Positions 26,612-35,557 of a DNA stretch of 64,000 bases are shown in pieces (the stretch's first letter is position 1; each line of letters starts with the position of its first letter). Origin of the DNA: Undibacterium sp. KW1 (GTDB lineage Bacteria; Pseudomonadota; Gammaproteobacteria; Burkholderiales; Burkholderiaceae_D); contig NZ_AP018439.1 of assembly GCF_009937955.1 (NCBI RefSeq), forward strand, positions 620,001 through 684,000, read 5' to 3'. A model generated the notes under the pieces. That model had not been told where the DNA came from. It ran no database searches and was given only the letters and a program-made list of their open reading frames with translations. The position numbers and the translations under genes are program-made.

Positions 26612-27109
26612 GGGGTTACTTTCAAATCGGGGTGGGCTGTGTAGTGCTGATTCGCCCGCTGTGGGTTAGCTACGGACGACAAAATTCGCAGCCATCATCT
26701 TGCCGCAAATTTTGAAAATCGCCAAATTTTTTTATCTCACACGTCATCGCATGGATTGCGATGGATGGAGGGGTAAGGGAATCAGGAATCAGGTTAAGGG
26801 AATCAAGTTAAGGGAATCAGGAATCAGCCGGGCTAGAACTGGATTAAATTCATGTACATTCAAAATCAATCCTGGATTAAATCGATTTATATCCAGAACT
26901 AATCGTGGATGAAATTGAGGCATGGTCAAGGAAAATCAAACAGGGCATGCGCACTGCATGGTGACAAAAAATACTTAACATCAGGCCAAATCTTTGCACT
27001 AGAATTCAAGCACAGCGACAAATACGGTTGCTTTTTTTGATGCTTTGGATAGTTCAAAAATCCATCAGCTTCATCCTTCATTTATCTTTGCCAGACCAGG
27101 AGTTTCAGC
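26612..27109. other. Intergenic region with short imperfect direct repeats
   Basis: 498 bp with no gene. At 26772-26826 the words TTAAGGGAATCA and GGAATCAG recur in three imperfect units; at 26838-26905 the word GGATTAAAT/GGATGAAAT recurs (three times). These may be degraded repeats or multiple binding sites. The ribosome binding site of the DUF1428 gene is at the right end. Confidence 0.5.
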
Positions 27110-27463
27110 ATGAGCTACGTTGACGGATTTGTACTCGCAGTGCCCAATGCCAACCGGGAAGCCTATCGCCTGTATTCGGAAAAAACCTCGCCGGTGTTCA
27201 AGGAATACGGCGTGCTCAGCATTGTCGAATGCTGGGGCGATGATGTGCCACCCGGCAAGCTGACTTCTTTCCCCCTGGCCGTGCAATGCAAGGAAGATGA
27301 AACCGTGGTCTTTTCCTGGATGACCTGGCCATCAAAAGAAGCGCGCAATACCGGATGGGAAAAAGCCATGCAGGACCCGCGCCTGAACCAGGAAGCCAAT
27401 CCCATGCCCTGCGATGGAAAACGCATGATTTATGGTGGCTTTGAGGTGATGGTGGAGTTGTGA
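27110..27463 (+). CDS. DUF1428 family protein
   Basis: A 117-residue protein beginning MSYVDGFVLAVPNANREAYR, the DUF1428 N-terminus, and ending GKRMIYGGFEVMVEL, which also fits. These small cytoplasmic proteins adopt a ferredoxin-like (dimeric alpha/beta barrel) fold and have no established reaction. A single gene with a good start; no operon partner. Confidence 0.92.
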   Translation: MSYVDGFVLAVPNANREAYRLYSEKTSPVFKEYGVLSIVECWGDDVPPGKLTSFPLAVQCKEDETVVFSWMTWPSKEARNTGWEKAMQDPRLNQEANPMPCDGKRMIYGGFEVMVEL

Positions 27464-27506
27464 TTTGTTGACGAGTGCCGGATGAAAAATTGTCGGGCGT
27501 AGTGGC

Positions 27507-27607
27507 GTAGGTTGGGCTGCGGGTTATCAGCCCAACACTCGGCCTCAGCCATCGTATACGTCATTTGAAAGCCCAGTGTTGGGCTGATAACCCGTAGCCC
27601 AACCTAC
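27507..27607. repeat. Palindromic repeat, family 2, copy 1
   Basis: GTAGGTTGGGC at the left and its complement GCCCAACCTAC at the right, with an inner pair CCCAACACT/AGTGTTGGG. Total about 101 bp. Further degenerate half-copies follow to about 27670. Confidence 0.88.
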
Positions 27608-27672
27608 GAGTTAGCGAGATCCAACCCAACTTACAACGCGTAGTCTGGCGAGGCGTAGCCCAACCTACAACG

Positions 27673-28131
27673 CTACACATCAATGAACAGGTAATCACCA
27701 AAGCTATCCTTCAGTGCGACAGCTCTTGCCATCAATGATTTGAGACCTGTATTTTCACTTGATGGGAGCTTTTTGTATGCGATGTATCGTTCGATTAAAC
27801 CGCAGATGTCAGCGCTGAAATAATGAACAAATAATTGCGTGCCTTCCTGTTGAAGCAGGATGTCATAATGCGCTTCGTAGCAACTGAAATTCAGGTAAAT
27901 ATAATCACCAATACTCGCCATTCCAACCCAGTGTACAGCGTTGTAGGTTGGGCTACGCTTCATCAGCCCAACACTCGGCCTCGGCCATCTTATACGTCAT
28001 TTGAAGGCCCAGTGTTGGGCTGATAACCCGTAGCCCAACCTACATATCTGCATTTCTGATAGTGTTAATTGCTCTGCACCGTAATCAACATCAGCAGTCC
28101 TGCTCCACAAGACTGGTAAACGAATTTTCAT
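27673..28131 (-). pseudogene. Small gene split by a palindromic repeat insertion
   Basis: From ATG 28131, overlapping the LysR stop by one base, a frame reads MKIRLPVLWSRTADVDYGAE and about 10 more codons, and then enters the family 2 repeat at 28043. On the other side of the repeat a frame continues with protein-like sequence (VHWVGMASIGDYIYLNFSCY onward) to a stop at 27673. The ATG nearest that second part lies inside the repeat. The simplest reading is one gene of about 115-120 codons interrupted by a repeat of about 101 bp. The second part may still be translated as a 96-residue chimera. Family not recognised. Confidence 0.6.
27943..28043. repeat. Palindromic repeat, family 2, copy 2 (inside a gene)
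   Basis: Same structure as the copy at 27507-27607: GTAGGTTGGGC ... GCCCAACCTAC with the inner CCCAACACT/AGTGTTGGG pair. It separates the two halves of the small gene at 27673-28131. Confidence 0.88.
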
Positions 28132-29063
28132 CAGCTTATTTCTCCTTTGGTTGTCACAGGCAAGACCCCAAACTTCTGTTCATACAAACCCACCAGCCAA
28201 TCCACAAACACCCGCACGCGTGGTGATAGCTGGCGGCGGTAGGGGTACAGCGCCGTAACCGGCAAGGGTGGGCTCTGCCAGTCTGCCAGCACTTCTACCA
28301 GACGGCCATCGCGCAAGGCGTCGGCGATGTGGAAGCGCGGCAGTTGTATCAGGCCGCAGCCAGCAAGGGCGCAGGTCACATAGTTCTCGGCATCATTGAC
28401 TGTCATCCAGCCGCCGACGTCAAATTCCTTCACCCGGCCGTCGATATTGAGCACGATGGGATAGTCTATCGCGGTCGTGCTGGAAAAGAACCTGACGGCC
28501 TGGTGCAACATCAAATCATCCGGGTGATGTGGTGTGCCAAATCTGGCCAGATAGGCAGGGCTCGCGCATAGTACTTGCGGCATCAGTGCCAGTCGGCGTG
28601 CTACCAGAGTTGAATCTCGTGGGTTGCCGCCGCGTATCACGCAATCAACACCTTCGCGCACCAGATCGACCAGGCGGTCACCACTGCTGACCACCAGGTC
28701 TATGCCGGGGTAGCGCTCACGAAACTCATGTATGCGTGGCAGCACCACTTGCGTCGCATGGGTGCCATGCATATCGACCCGCAAGACCCCACGCGGATTG
28801 GCGGCCACATGGCGCATCGATGCCTCGGCATCATCAAGTTCACTGATGATATGCACGCAACGCTCATAAAAAGCCTGGCCGTCCAGCGTGGTGCGCACCT
28901 GGCGCGTGGTGCGCTCGAGCAGACGAGTGCCCAGGCGTGTTTCCAGCTGCTTGATGGCATGGGTGGCGCTGGCCCGGGGGATGTCCAGCATATCCGCTGC
29001 CCGGCTGAAACTGCCGGTTTCAACGATGCGGGTAAACAGTTGCAGGGTGTCCAGTTTGTCCAT
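28131..29063 (-). CDS. LysR-family transcriptional regulator
   Basis: A 310-residue LTTR. HTH at residues 1-60 (LQLFTRIVETGSFSRAADML, then DIPRASATHAIKQLE), followed by the periplasmic-binding-protein-like effector domain from about residue 90. It is divergent from the SDR gene at 29185, with 121 bp between, the usual setting for an LTTR controlling its neighbour. An inverted repeat ACAGAC-N6-GTCTGT at 29144-29161 lies in that gap near the SDR start. Effector unknown. Confidence 0.93.
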   Translation of the reverse strand: MDKLDTLQLFTRIVETGSFSRAADMLDIPRASATHAIKQLETRLGTRLLERTTRQVRTTLDGQAFYERCVHIISELDDAEASMRHVAANPRGVLRVDMHGTHATQVVLPRIHEFRERYPGIDLVVSSGDRLVDLVREGVDCVIRGGNPRDSTLVARRLALMPQVLCASPAYLARFGTPHHPDDLMLHQAVRFFSSTTAIDYPIVLNIDGRVKEFDVGGWMTVNDAENYVTCALAGCGLIQLPRFHIADALRDGRLVEVLADWQSPPLPVTALYPYRRQLSPRVRVFVDWLVGLYEQKFGVLPVTTKGEIS

Positions 29064-29184
29064 GATTGTTGAGCTGTGTTGAATTATGTTCTGAGTTTAT
29101 CAGTATTTATCTTGCTGGGTTGAATGCTTAAAGTGTGAACCAGACAGACGCATCAGTCTGTGCAATCTGGATTAAGGAAAAAAC

Positions 29185-29925
29185 ATGAACAATGAAATAA
29201 CAAAAACCGCCATCGTCACCGGTGGTTCACGCGGCATAGGGCAGGCCATCTCCCTGCGCCTGGCGGCAGATGGTTTTGCTGTCGTCGTCAATTACGCAGG
29301 CAATGTGAGCAAGGCGCAGGAAACTATCGGCGCCATACAGGCGGCAGGGGGCAAGGCTATCGCCGTGCAGGGCGATGTCAGCAAGCCTGAAGATGTGGCG
29401 CAATTGTTTACCACCGCCAAAGAAGTGTTTGGCCGCATAGATGTGGTCGTCAACAGTGCTGGCAGCATGACGATGACCACCATCAACACCAGCAATGTTG
29501 ATGCCTTTGACAAACTCATCGCCATCAATTTGCGCGGCACTTTCCTGGTACTGGCACAGGCGGCGCAGCATGTAGAAAAGGGCGGGCGCATCATCGCACT
29601 ATCGACCAGCGTGATCGCCAAATCCTTTCCTGCCTATGGCCCCTATATCGCCAGCAAGGCAGGAGTAGAAGGTTTGGTGCATGTGCTGGCCAATGAATTG
29701 CGTGGACGCGATATCACCGTCAATGCGATTGCCCCAGGGCCGGTAGGCACTGAGATGTTCTTTCAAGGCAAAACGGAAGAGCAGGTCAGTAACATCGCCA
29801 GGATGAATCCCATGGAACGCATAGGCACGCCAGCAGAAATTGCATCAGCGGTTGCCTTCCTGGCTGGCCCTGATGGTGTATGGGTCAATTCACAAGTATT
29901 ACGTGTCAACGGCGGTTTCGCCTAA
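29185..29925 (+). CDS. Short-chain dehydrogenase/reductase
   Basis: A 246-residue classical SDR. Cofactor motif TGGSRGIGQA (about residues 13-22), NSAGS near residue 91, catalytic Ser in LSTS and YIASK (Y-x3-K). It ends with the common VNGGFA. NADP(H)-dependent reduction of a ketone or oxidation of an alcohol is expected. It is followed after 21 bp by a tautomerase gene, and both are probably under the divergent LysR. Substrate cannot be told from the sequence. Confidence 0.93.
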   Translation: MNNEITKTAIVTGGSRGIGQAISLRLAADGFAVVVNYAGNVSKAQETIGAIQAAGGKAIAVQGDVSKPEDVAQLFTTAKEVFGRIDVVVNSAGSMTMTTINTSNVDAFDKLIAINLRGTFLVLAQAAQHVEKGGRIIALSTSVIAKSFPAYGPYIASKAGVEGLVHVLANELRGRDITVNAIAPGPVGTEMFFQGKTEEQVSNIARMNPMERIGTPAEIASAVAFLAGPDGVWVNSQVLRVNGGFA

Positions 29926-29946
29926 TTTATTTTAAAGGAAATAATC

Positions 29947-30159
29947 ATGCCATTTGCCAATTTCAAATTCCCTGAAGGCATCATCGATGCTGCCCGTAAA
30001 GAAGAAATCATTCACCGTACCACCACCATGTTTGTCGAATATTTCGGCGAAGGCGTGCGCCCCTATACCATGGTGCTGGTCGAAGAAGTGACCGATGGTG
30101 GCTGGGGCAGGGCGGACGAGACCCTGACCCTGGAAAAGATGGGGATGAAGGGGAAGTAA
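29947..30159 (+). CDS. 4-oxalocrotonate tautomerase family protein
   Basis: A 70-residue protein beginning MPFANFKFPEG, so removal of Met would expose the catalytic N-terminal proline (P2) typical of the family. The body fits the beta-alpha-beta fold, and a WGRADE segment is visible. It lies 21 bp after the SDR gene, preceded by AAAGGAA, so the two form an operon. The tautomerase may act on an enol intermediate of the same pathway; that is inference. Confidence 0.85.
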   Translation: MPFANFKFPEGIIDAARKEEIIHRTTTMFVEYFGEGVRPYTMVLVEEVTDGGWGRADETLTLEKMGMKGK

Positions 30160-30178
30160 CTCTTAGGTTAAGTTTCTT

Positions 30179-30294
30179 GTAGGTTGGGCCGGGCCTCGCT
30201 AGGCTACGGGTTATCAGCCCAACACTCGGCCTCAATCAACGTATGCGTCAATTAAACGCCCAGTGTTGGGCTGGTAAACCGTAGCCCAACCTAC
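30179..30294. repeat. Palindromic repeat, family 2, copy 3
   Basis: Same outer arms (GTAGGTTGGGC, GCCCAACCTAC) and inner CCCAACACT/AGTGTTGGG pair, with about 15 extra bases in the left half. It sits 20 bp after the tautomerase gene. The following 196 bp to the next gene contain no evident feature. Confidence 0.85.
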
Positions 30295-30490
30295 AATGCT
30301 AGAAAGGCCCGGCCCAGCCTACAAATTTCCAATCATCAGCCTCATCAATATGACACGGCGCGTTTTGAAATTAGCAAATTCAAGACTATATTGTTTATTG
30401 GAATCGCGTTGATTTGTCCGCGCAAATGTCCACAGTGCAAGTTGCAACATACTCGGGACCATGCAAGCAAAGCCATATTGAGGAGCCCCC

Positions 30491-31195
30491 ATGAAAACTG
30501 CCCTGATCATCCACCACGTCGCTTTTGAAGATGCGGGCAGTTTTCTTGCCCTGCTGAAAGAGCAGGATTTCAACATTCAGGAAGTTAACGCCTGTACCCA
30601 GGGCTGGGCTGCGCTAGACCCGCTGGCGGCCGATGTGTGCATCGTGCTGGGCGGCCCTATCGGTGCCTACGAAGATGACAATTATCCCTTCTTGTTGCAA
30701 GAGGTGTATTTCCTGCAGCAACGCCTGCATGCAGACTTGCCCACGCTGGGCATCTGCCTGGGGGCGCAAATCATGGCGCGTGCGCTGGGGGGCAATGTTT
30801 ATCCGGCGGCTGCCAAAGAGATAGGCTGGTTTCCGCTGAAGATGACAAACGAGGGCAAGGACACGCCAGTGCGGCATTTTGATGCAAGGCATTGCAATAT
30901 GTTCCACTGGCATGGCGATACCTTCGATTTGCCGCAGGGCGCACAATTGCTGGCATCGAGCGAGGCTTGCCACAACCAGGCATATAGCTGGGGCAAACAT
31001 GGTCTGGCATTCCAGTGCCACCCGGAGGTCACGGCATCAGGGCTGGAAGCCTGGTATGTCGGGCATGCCTATGAAATGGCACATGAGAAATTATCGATAG
31101 CGCAGATGCGCCAGCAGGCCGCTGCGCATGCGCTGGACCTCGCACATCAGGCACGTTTGTTCTTTACTGAATGGCTGAGAGTATGCGGAGTGTAA
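30491..31195 (+). CDS. Class I glutamine amidotransferase (GMP synthase-like)
   Basis: A 234-residue protein with the GATase class I triad region: nucleophile in LGICLGAQIMA (Cys near residue 85) and histidine-glutamate in FQCHPEV (near residues 175-181). No synthetase domain is attached, so it belongs to the stand-alone GMPS-like group that often acts on gamma-glutamyl compounds or has unknown substrates. AGGAG precedes the ATG at 7 nt. Confidence 0.88.
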   Translation: MKTALIIHHVAFEDAGSFLALLKEQDFNIQEVNACTQGWAALDPLAADVCIVLGGPIGAYEDDNYPFLLQEVYFLQQRLHADLPTLGICLGAQIMARALGGNVYPAAAKEIGWFPLKMTNEGKDTPVRHFDARHCNMFHWHGDTFDLPQGAQLLASSEACHNQAYSWGKHGLAFQCHPEVTASGLEAWYVGHAYEMAHEKLSIAQMRQQAAAHALDLAHQARLFFTEWLRVCGV

Positions 31196-31241
31196 TGCTG
31201 ATTTCAAAGACGGCATGGAACCAGGGCCTGTAGGCATTTAC

Positions 31242-32132
31242 TCACCATGGCTGGCTGGCAAATTCTTCCACCAAAAAATCCAGCAAGGCCCGCACCGCAG
31301 GCGACAAGTGGCGACGTGAAGGGAAGAGGGCATAAATAGTCATGGGCGGTGCCGTCCACTCCGGCAAGATGATTTGCAAATCACCCTTGTCCAGATGATC
31401 ACCCATCAGGTAAGTCGGCAACAGGGCGATGCCGGAGCCGGCCAACACCGCCTGCAACAACACCGTCGCATCATTGGCACTGAAGTGGCTGGCGATATCG
31501 GTTTGCACATGCTCATCCCCACGCACAAAGCGCCAGGTATTGCGGCCATAATTGGCATGGCTTAAACAGCGATGGGCAGGCAAGTCCTGCGGGTGTTGTG
31601 GCACACCCGCCTGCTGCACATAAGACGGCGCGGCGACCAGCACAGAGTCACAGATCGCAAGTGGCCGCGCGATCAACAAAGGATCAGGCTCGCTGCTGAT
31701 ACGTATCGCCAGGTCTATGCGCGCCTCAACCAGGTTGACGGTGCCATCACCGACATGCAGGTCTATTTTCAGCAATGGATGTTGCGCCAGGAACTTGCTG
31801 ATGACACGCGCCAGATGACCAAAGGCAAACGAGGTACTGCAAGTCAGCCGCAATTGCCCGCGCAATTCTGCATCATCGCTGCGGGTTTCTTCTTCTATAT
31901 TTTCCATCAACGCCAGCATTTGCTGGCTGCGGCGCAGGCATTGTTCACCCGCATCCGTCAACGTCACGCTACGCGTGGTTCTTTGCAGCAGGCGGGCATT
32001 CAGCCAACTTTCCAGCTCACTCACATAACGCGTCACCATGGCACGCGACATGTCCAGCTTGTCTGCCGTGGCGCTGAAGCTGCCACTGGTCGCCACCTCG
32101 CAAAACACCCGCATCGCTGTCAGTCTGTCCAT
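31242..32132 (-). CDS. LysR-family transcriptional regulator
   Basis: A 296-residue LTTR of the CrgA/DmlR-like subgroup, beginning MDRLTAMRVFCEVATSGSFS with HTH to about residue 60. It is divergent from the metallo-beta-lactamase-fold gene at 32267 across 134 bp, and so probably controls it. Confidence 0.93.
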   Translation of the reverse strand: MDRLTAMRVFCEVATSGSFSATADKLDMSRAMVTRYVSELESWLNARLLQRTTRSVTLTDAGEQCLRRSQQMLALMENIEEETRSDDAELRGQLRLTCSTSFAFGHLARVISKFLAQHPLLKIDLHVGDGTVNLVEARIDLAIRISSEPDPLLIARPLAICDSVLVAAPSYVQQAGVPQHPQDLPAHRCLSHANYGRNTWRFVRGDEHVQTDIASHFSANDATVLLQAVLAGSGIALLPTYLMGDHLDKGDLQIILPEWTAPPMTIYALFPSRRHLSPAVRALLDFLVEEFASQPW

Positions 32133-32266
32133 GATCTATCTGCCATTTGCTCGAATATTGAAACAGTTATGTGCATTTTAGCTGGTTTATCTGGCTAAAA
32201 AATGAAATTAAACTGCAAGCACTGAATCAATACAGATTCAAAACCCCTTAAAATCTGGAGCCCACC

Positions 32267-33130
32267 ATGCTGCGCACTACCATCCTGGCCACCACCCTCG
32301 CTGTCACTTTTGCCTCTGCCGAGGCAGCAACACCCTTGCAAGTCAAAGTCTATAACGCTGACGGCAATAGCTTTAATGTCAACTCCACCCTGGTCTATGG
32401 CGAAAAAGAAGCCATGGTCATTGATGCCGGTTTCACCCGTGCAGATGCCTTGCGCATCGCTGCCAATGTGCTTGATAGCGGCAAGCAACTGAAAACCATA
32501 CTCGTCAGCCAGGCTGATCCTGATTATTACTTTGGCGTAGAAACCCTCAAAGAAATCTTCCCGCAAGCCGATGTTGTCGCCACACCCGCCGTGCTGGAAA
32601 AACTGACAGCCAAAGTTGCAGGTAAGGTCGCTTTCTGGGGCCCAAAGATGGGCGCGAATGCACCGCGCACACCAGTCCTGCCAAAAGCCTTGAGCGGCAA
32701 TAGTCTGACCGTGGATGGCCAAGTGGTCGAGCTGCGTGGCAACCAAGGTTTGCTGGCACACCGCCCTTACTTCTGGATCCCTTCCATCAAAGCCATCGTC
32801 GGCAACATAGGCGTATTTGGTAACCTGCATGTATGGACAGCAGATACCCAGACCGTGGCAGAACGTAGCGCCTGGGTCGCACAACTGGATGAAATGGCTG
32901 CCTTGCAACCAAATACTGTCGTGCCCGGCCACATGAAATCTGGCACCGCCGTTGATATCAGCGCCATCACTTATACCAAGGCTTATTTGCTGTCGTTTGA
33001 GAAAAATGCAGCTGCGACCAAGACCGGAGCAGAGCTGATTGATGCCATGAAAAAAGCCTATCCTGATGCGCCACCAGGTTTGTCTCTGGATATTGGTGCG
33101 AAGGTGAATAAAGGTGAGATGAAGTGGTAA
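32267..33130 (+). CDS. Exported MBL-fold protein with degenerate metal site
   Basis: A 287-residue protein with a signal peptide (cleavage near AEA, residue about 22) and the metallo-beta-lactamase fold. The usual HxHxDH metal motif reads SQADPDYYFG near residues 85-94, so only one aspartate and no histidine of the motif is kept; a later VVPGHMKSG histidine remains. The family does include members with this substitution pattern, so it may bind metal differently or be non-enzymatic. Periplasmic. Likely regulated by the divergent LysR gene. Confidence 0.82.
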   Translation: MLRTTILATTLAVTFASAEAATPLQVKVYNADGNSFNVNSTLVYGEKEAMVIDAGFTRADALRIAANVLDSGKQLKTILVSQADPDYYFGVETLKEIFPQADVVATPAVLEKLTAKVAGKVAFWGPKMGANAPRTPVLPKALSGNSLTVDGQVVELRGNQGLLAHRPYFWIPSIKAIVGNIGVFGNLHVWTADTQTVAERSAWVAQLDEMAALQPNTVVPGHMKSGTAVDISAITYTKAYLLSFEKNAAATKTGAELIDAMKKAYPDAPPGLSLDIGAKVNKGEMKW

Positions 33131-33163
33131 GTCTGGTTCAGTCAATTCACTAGAACGTTATCA

Positions 33164-33190
33164 AACATGGCGAACATTGTTCGCCATGTT
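33164..33190. promoter_or_regulatory. Perfect 12-bp hairpin between MBL and SnoaL genes
   Basis: AACATGGCGAAC (33164-33175) and its exact complement (33179-33190) around a 3-nt loop. No T-run follows, so it is a poor terminator; it may be an mRNA-stabilising hairpin or an operator. It ends 24 bp before the next start codon. Confidence 0.55.
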
Positions 33191-33213
33191 GCTACCTGCG
33201 AAGCGTAAAAAAT

Positions 33214-33603
33214 ATGAGCAACCTCGATATCATCAAGAGTACATACGAAGGTAAGACCTCGGAAGAAAACGGCAAGAACCTCCAACACTATCTGGCGACA
33301 GACGCCAGTTGGACCGAGGCGAAAGGTTTTCCCTATGCCGGAACTTATATTGGCTTCGCCGACATACAAAAGAATGTCTTCTACCGTCTCGCCACAGAAT
33401 GGCTGGACTACAAATTCACCGTAGAAGATTACGTCGCCAGCAGCGACAAGGTCGTAGCTTATGGCACTTATAGCGGTACGCATAAGGCGAGCCAAAAATC
33501 TTTCACAGCCAGAGTCGCCCATCTATGGCAATTAAAGGATGAAAAGATCATCCGCTTTGAGCAGTTTGTGGATAGCCACAGCGTTATTGTTGCAATGACC
33601 TAG
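33214..33603 (+). CDS. NTF2-like / SnoaL-type protein
   Basis: A 129-residue protein with the cone-shaped NTF2-like fold pattern: an N-terminal helix (DIIKSTYEGKTSEENGKNLQ) and C-terminal beta strands ending HLWQLKDEKIIRFEQFVDS. Such proteins are small-molecule isomerases, binding proteins or unknowns. It is 83 bp from the MBL-fold gene on the same strand and converges on the next LysR gene, 6 bp apart. Confidence 0.85.
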   Translation: MSNLDIIKSTYEGKTSEENGKNLQHYLATDASWTEAKGFPYAGTYIGFADIQKNVFYRLATEWLDYKFTVEDYVASSDKVVAYGTYSGTHKASQKSFTARVAHLWQLKDEKIIRFEQFVDSHSVIVAMT

Positions 33604-33609
33604 GTCGCG

Positions 33610-34476
33610 CTACACCCCACGCCGCTCACTCAACCCCTGCATAATCTCATTCGCCAGACACTCCGCCGCAGGCGAATTATTTTTGCGGCCCTTGATCAAC
33701 ACAATGTCCAGCGGCGCTATTGGTTTCAATCCTTCCGCTTTCCCCAGCCGTACCAGATGTGCTGGGACGCTGCATTCGGCCAGTGCGGCGATCGCCAGGC
33801 CTGCTTCTACCATCGCGAGTATGCCTAGCAGGCTGGGGCTGCTGTAGGTGGAGTAATACGGCAGATTGCTTTTTTCCAGCGCTGCCAGGGTATGGGCGCG
33901 GGCGACGCAGCCTTTGTCGTACAGGGCGACTGGTAGTGGGCTTTTCTTCCAGACGGCGTGTTTTTCTGCGCCTACCCAGACCATGGGTTCACGGCGTATG
34001 AAGGCACCGTCGAGGCCTTCATCGCGGGTGACGAAGGCCAGGTCGATGGCACCTTTCTTAAGTAGAGGTCTAAGTAGCAGGCTTTGCAGGCACACCAGCT
34101 CTATTTCTACGCCAGTAAATCTCTTGGAAAACCGCTCCAGCACAGCGGGCAGTAGCGAGGATACATAATCATCCGGTGAACCCAGCACCACCTTGCCCAC
34201 CACTTGTTGTGTACGTAATGCATTCAGTGCCGCCTGCTCAGTCTGCAATAACTGGCGTGCATAGGGCAACAGGGTTTCACCTGCGAGCGTCAGGGCGATG
34301 CGCCGGGTATGCCGTTCAAACAGGGGTTGGCCCAGACTGGTCTCAAGCTTGCTGATCTGCATGCTGACTGCGGCCTGTGACCTGTGCACTGCTTCTGCCG
34401 CGCTGACAAAGCTCAGGCGTTCGGCGGCCAGCACAAAGGTGCGCAACTGGCTGAGGTTGAGTTCAGATAAATTCAT
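33610..34476 (-). CDS. LysR-family transcriptional regulator
   Basis: A 288-residue LTTR; HTH at about residues 4-62 (LSFVSAAEAVHRSQAAVSMQ), effector domain after residue 90. Divergent from the EamA transporter gene with 96 bp between; probably its regulator. Confidence 0.92.
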   Translation of the reverse strand: MNLSELNLSQLRTFVLAAERLSFVSAAEAVHRSQAAVSMQISKLETSLGQPLFERHTRRIALTLAGETLLPYARQLLQTEQAALNALRTQQVVGKVVLGSPDDYVSSLLPAVLERFSKRFTGVEIELVCLQSLLLRPLLKKGAIDLAFVTRDEGLDGAFIRREPMVWVGAEKHAVWKKSPLPVALYDKGCVARAHTLAALEKSNLPYYSTYSSPSLLGILAMVEAGLAIAALAECSVPAHLVRLGKAEGLKPIAPLDIVLIKGRKNNSPAAECLANEIMQGLSERRGV

Positions 34477-34572
34477 GATTCAGTTATTCGAAAGTATGAC
34501 TTCAATTTAATCAGCTTGTCTGATGCATGGACAAAATTCATGATAGCGCAATAATCAATCAGAGAGCAAAAC

Positions 34573-35502
34573 ATGCCTGCGCCATCAGCCGCCATTCCTT
34601 ACAACCGCAAGGCCACACTGGCGTACATCGCCGCCATGCTGATGCTGGCAACGCTGGGGATTTTTATTCATGAAGCTGGTCTGGATGCGGTGACGACGGT
34701 ATTCTTCCGCTGCCTGTTTGCCGCCATCGCGCTGGCACTGTATTGCGCTTACAAAGGCATGTTTGTCGCTACCAATTTCTCACGCAAGAACCTGGGGCTG
34801 GCAGTATTTGGCGGTGTGCTCATGGTGGTGAACTGGGTGACCTTTTTTGCAGCGATACAGCGCATAGGCATCTCGGTCACCACGATTGTTTTTCATGTGC
34901 AGCCGTTTATCGTCCTGCTGTTGGGAGCAGTGCTGTTCCGTGAAAAAATCGCCACCAATAAACTGGCCTGGATATGCCTGGGCTTTGCCGGACTGGTGCT
35001 GGCCTGTGGCTTGCAAGTGAGTGGAATACAGCTGAGTGGGCAAATAAATAAGCAATACCTGACAGGTTTGCTGCTGACACTGACAGGTGCCTGCGCCTAC
35101 GCCGGTGTGACCCTGACCACCCGCGCCATGCGCAATATGCCAGCACATCTGATTGCACTGATACACTGCCTGGTGGGCATGGTCTTGCTGGCCGGTTTGG
35201 TCACTATCCCGGTTGATGGCATCAGGATGCAGCAATGGGCATGGCTGGTAGGGCTGGGCCTGATGCCTACCGCGCTGGCCTATGTCTTGATCTATGGCGC
35301 ATTACCCAAAATGCCTACGACGGCAATTGCGGTGCTGACCTTTATCTATCCGGCGACGGCGCTAGGTGTGGATTATCTTGTGTATGGGCAACACATTAGT
35401 CTGCTGCAAATGGCGGGACTGATGCTGATCGTGCTGGCCAGCCTGGGTGTGAACTTGAACTGGTCGTGGTATGCAGTCAGGCAGAGGCTGGCAGCTTTGT
35501 GA
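34573..35502 (+). CDS. EamA/DMT-family transporter
   Basis: A 309-residue protein with ten predicted membrane helices in two EamA repeats, characteristic of drug/metabolite exporters (RhaT/YdcZ-like size). A plausible promoter lies at 34516-34544: TTGTCT, 17 bp, CATGAT, and the intervening TTGTC/GACAA inverted repeat could bind the divergent LysR protein. Inner-membrane; exports an unknown metabolite. Confidence 0.9.
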   Translation: MPAPSAAIPYNRKATLAYIAAMLMLATLGIFIHEAGLDAVTTVFFRCLFAAIALALYCAYKGMFVATNFSRKNLGLAVFGGVLMVVNWVTFFAAIQRIGISVTTIVFHVQPFIVLLLGAVLFREKIATNKLAWICLGFAGLVLACGLQVSGIQLSGQINKQYLTGLLLTLTGACAYAGVTLTTRAMRNMPAHLIALIHCLVGMVLLAGLVTIPVDGIRMQQWAWLVGLGLMPTALAYVLIYGALPKMPTTAIAVLTFIYPATALGVDYLVYGQHISLLQMAGLMLIVLASLGVNLNWSWYAVRQRLAAL

Positions 35503-35557
35503 CACCCAGGGTTTGTTCAATTCACCTGCTTATCTACGTCTATTTACTTAGGTCTGC

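Noticed and set aside
26772..26905. Possible replication origin-like iterons
   Set aside because: Repeats are imperfect and short, without replication or partition genes.
32195..33145. 316-codon minus-strand frame opposite the MBL-fold gene
   Set aside because: Shadow; composition rich in C, H and Q, and the plus-strand gene has signal peptide and conserved fold.
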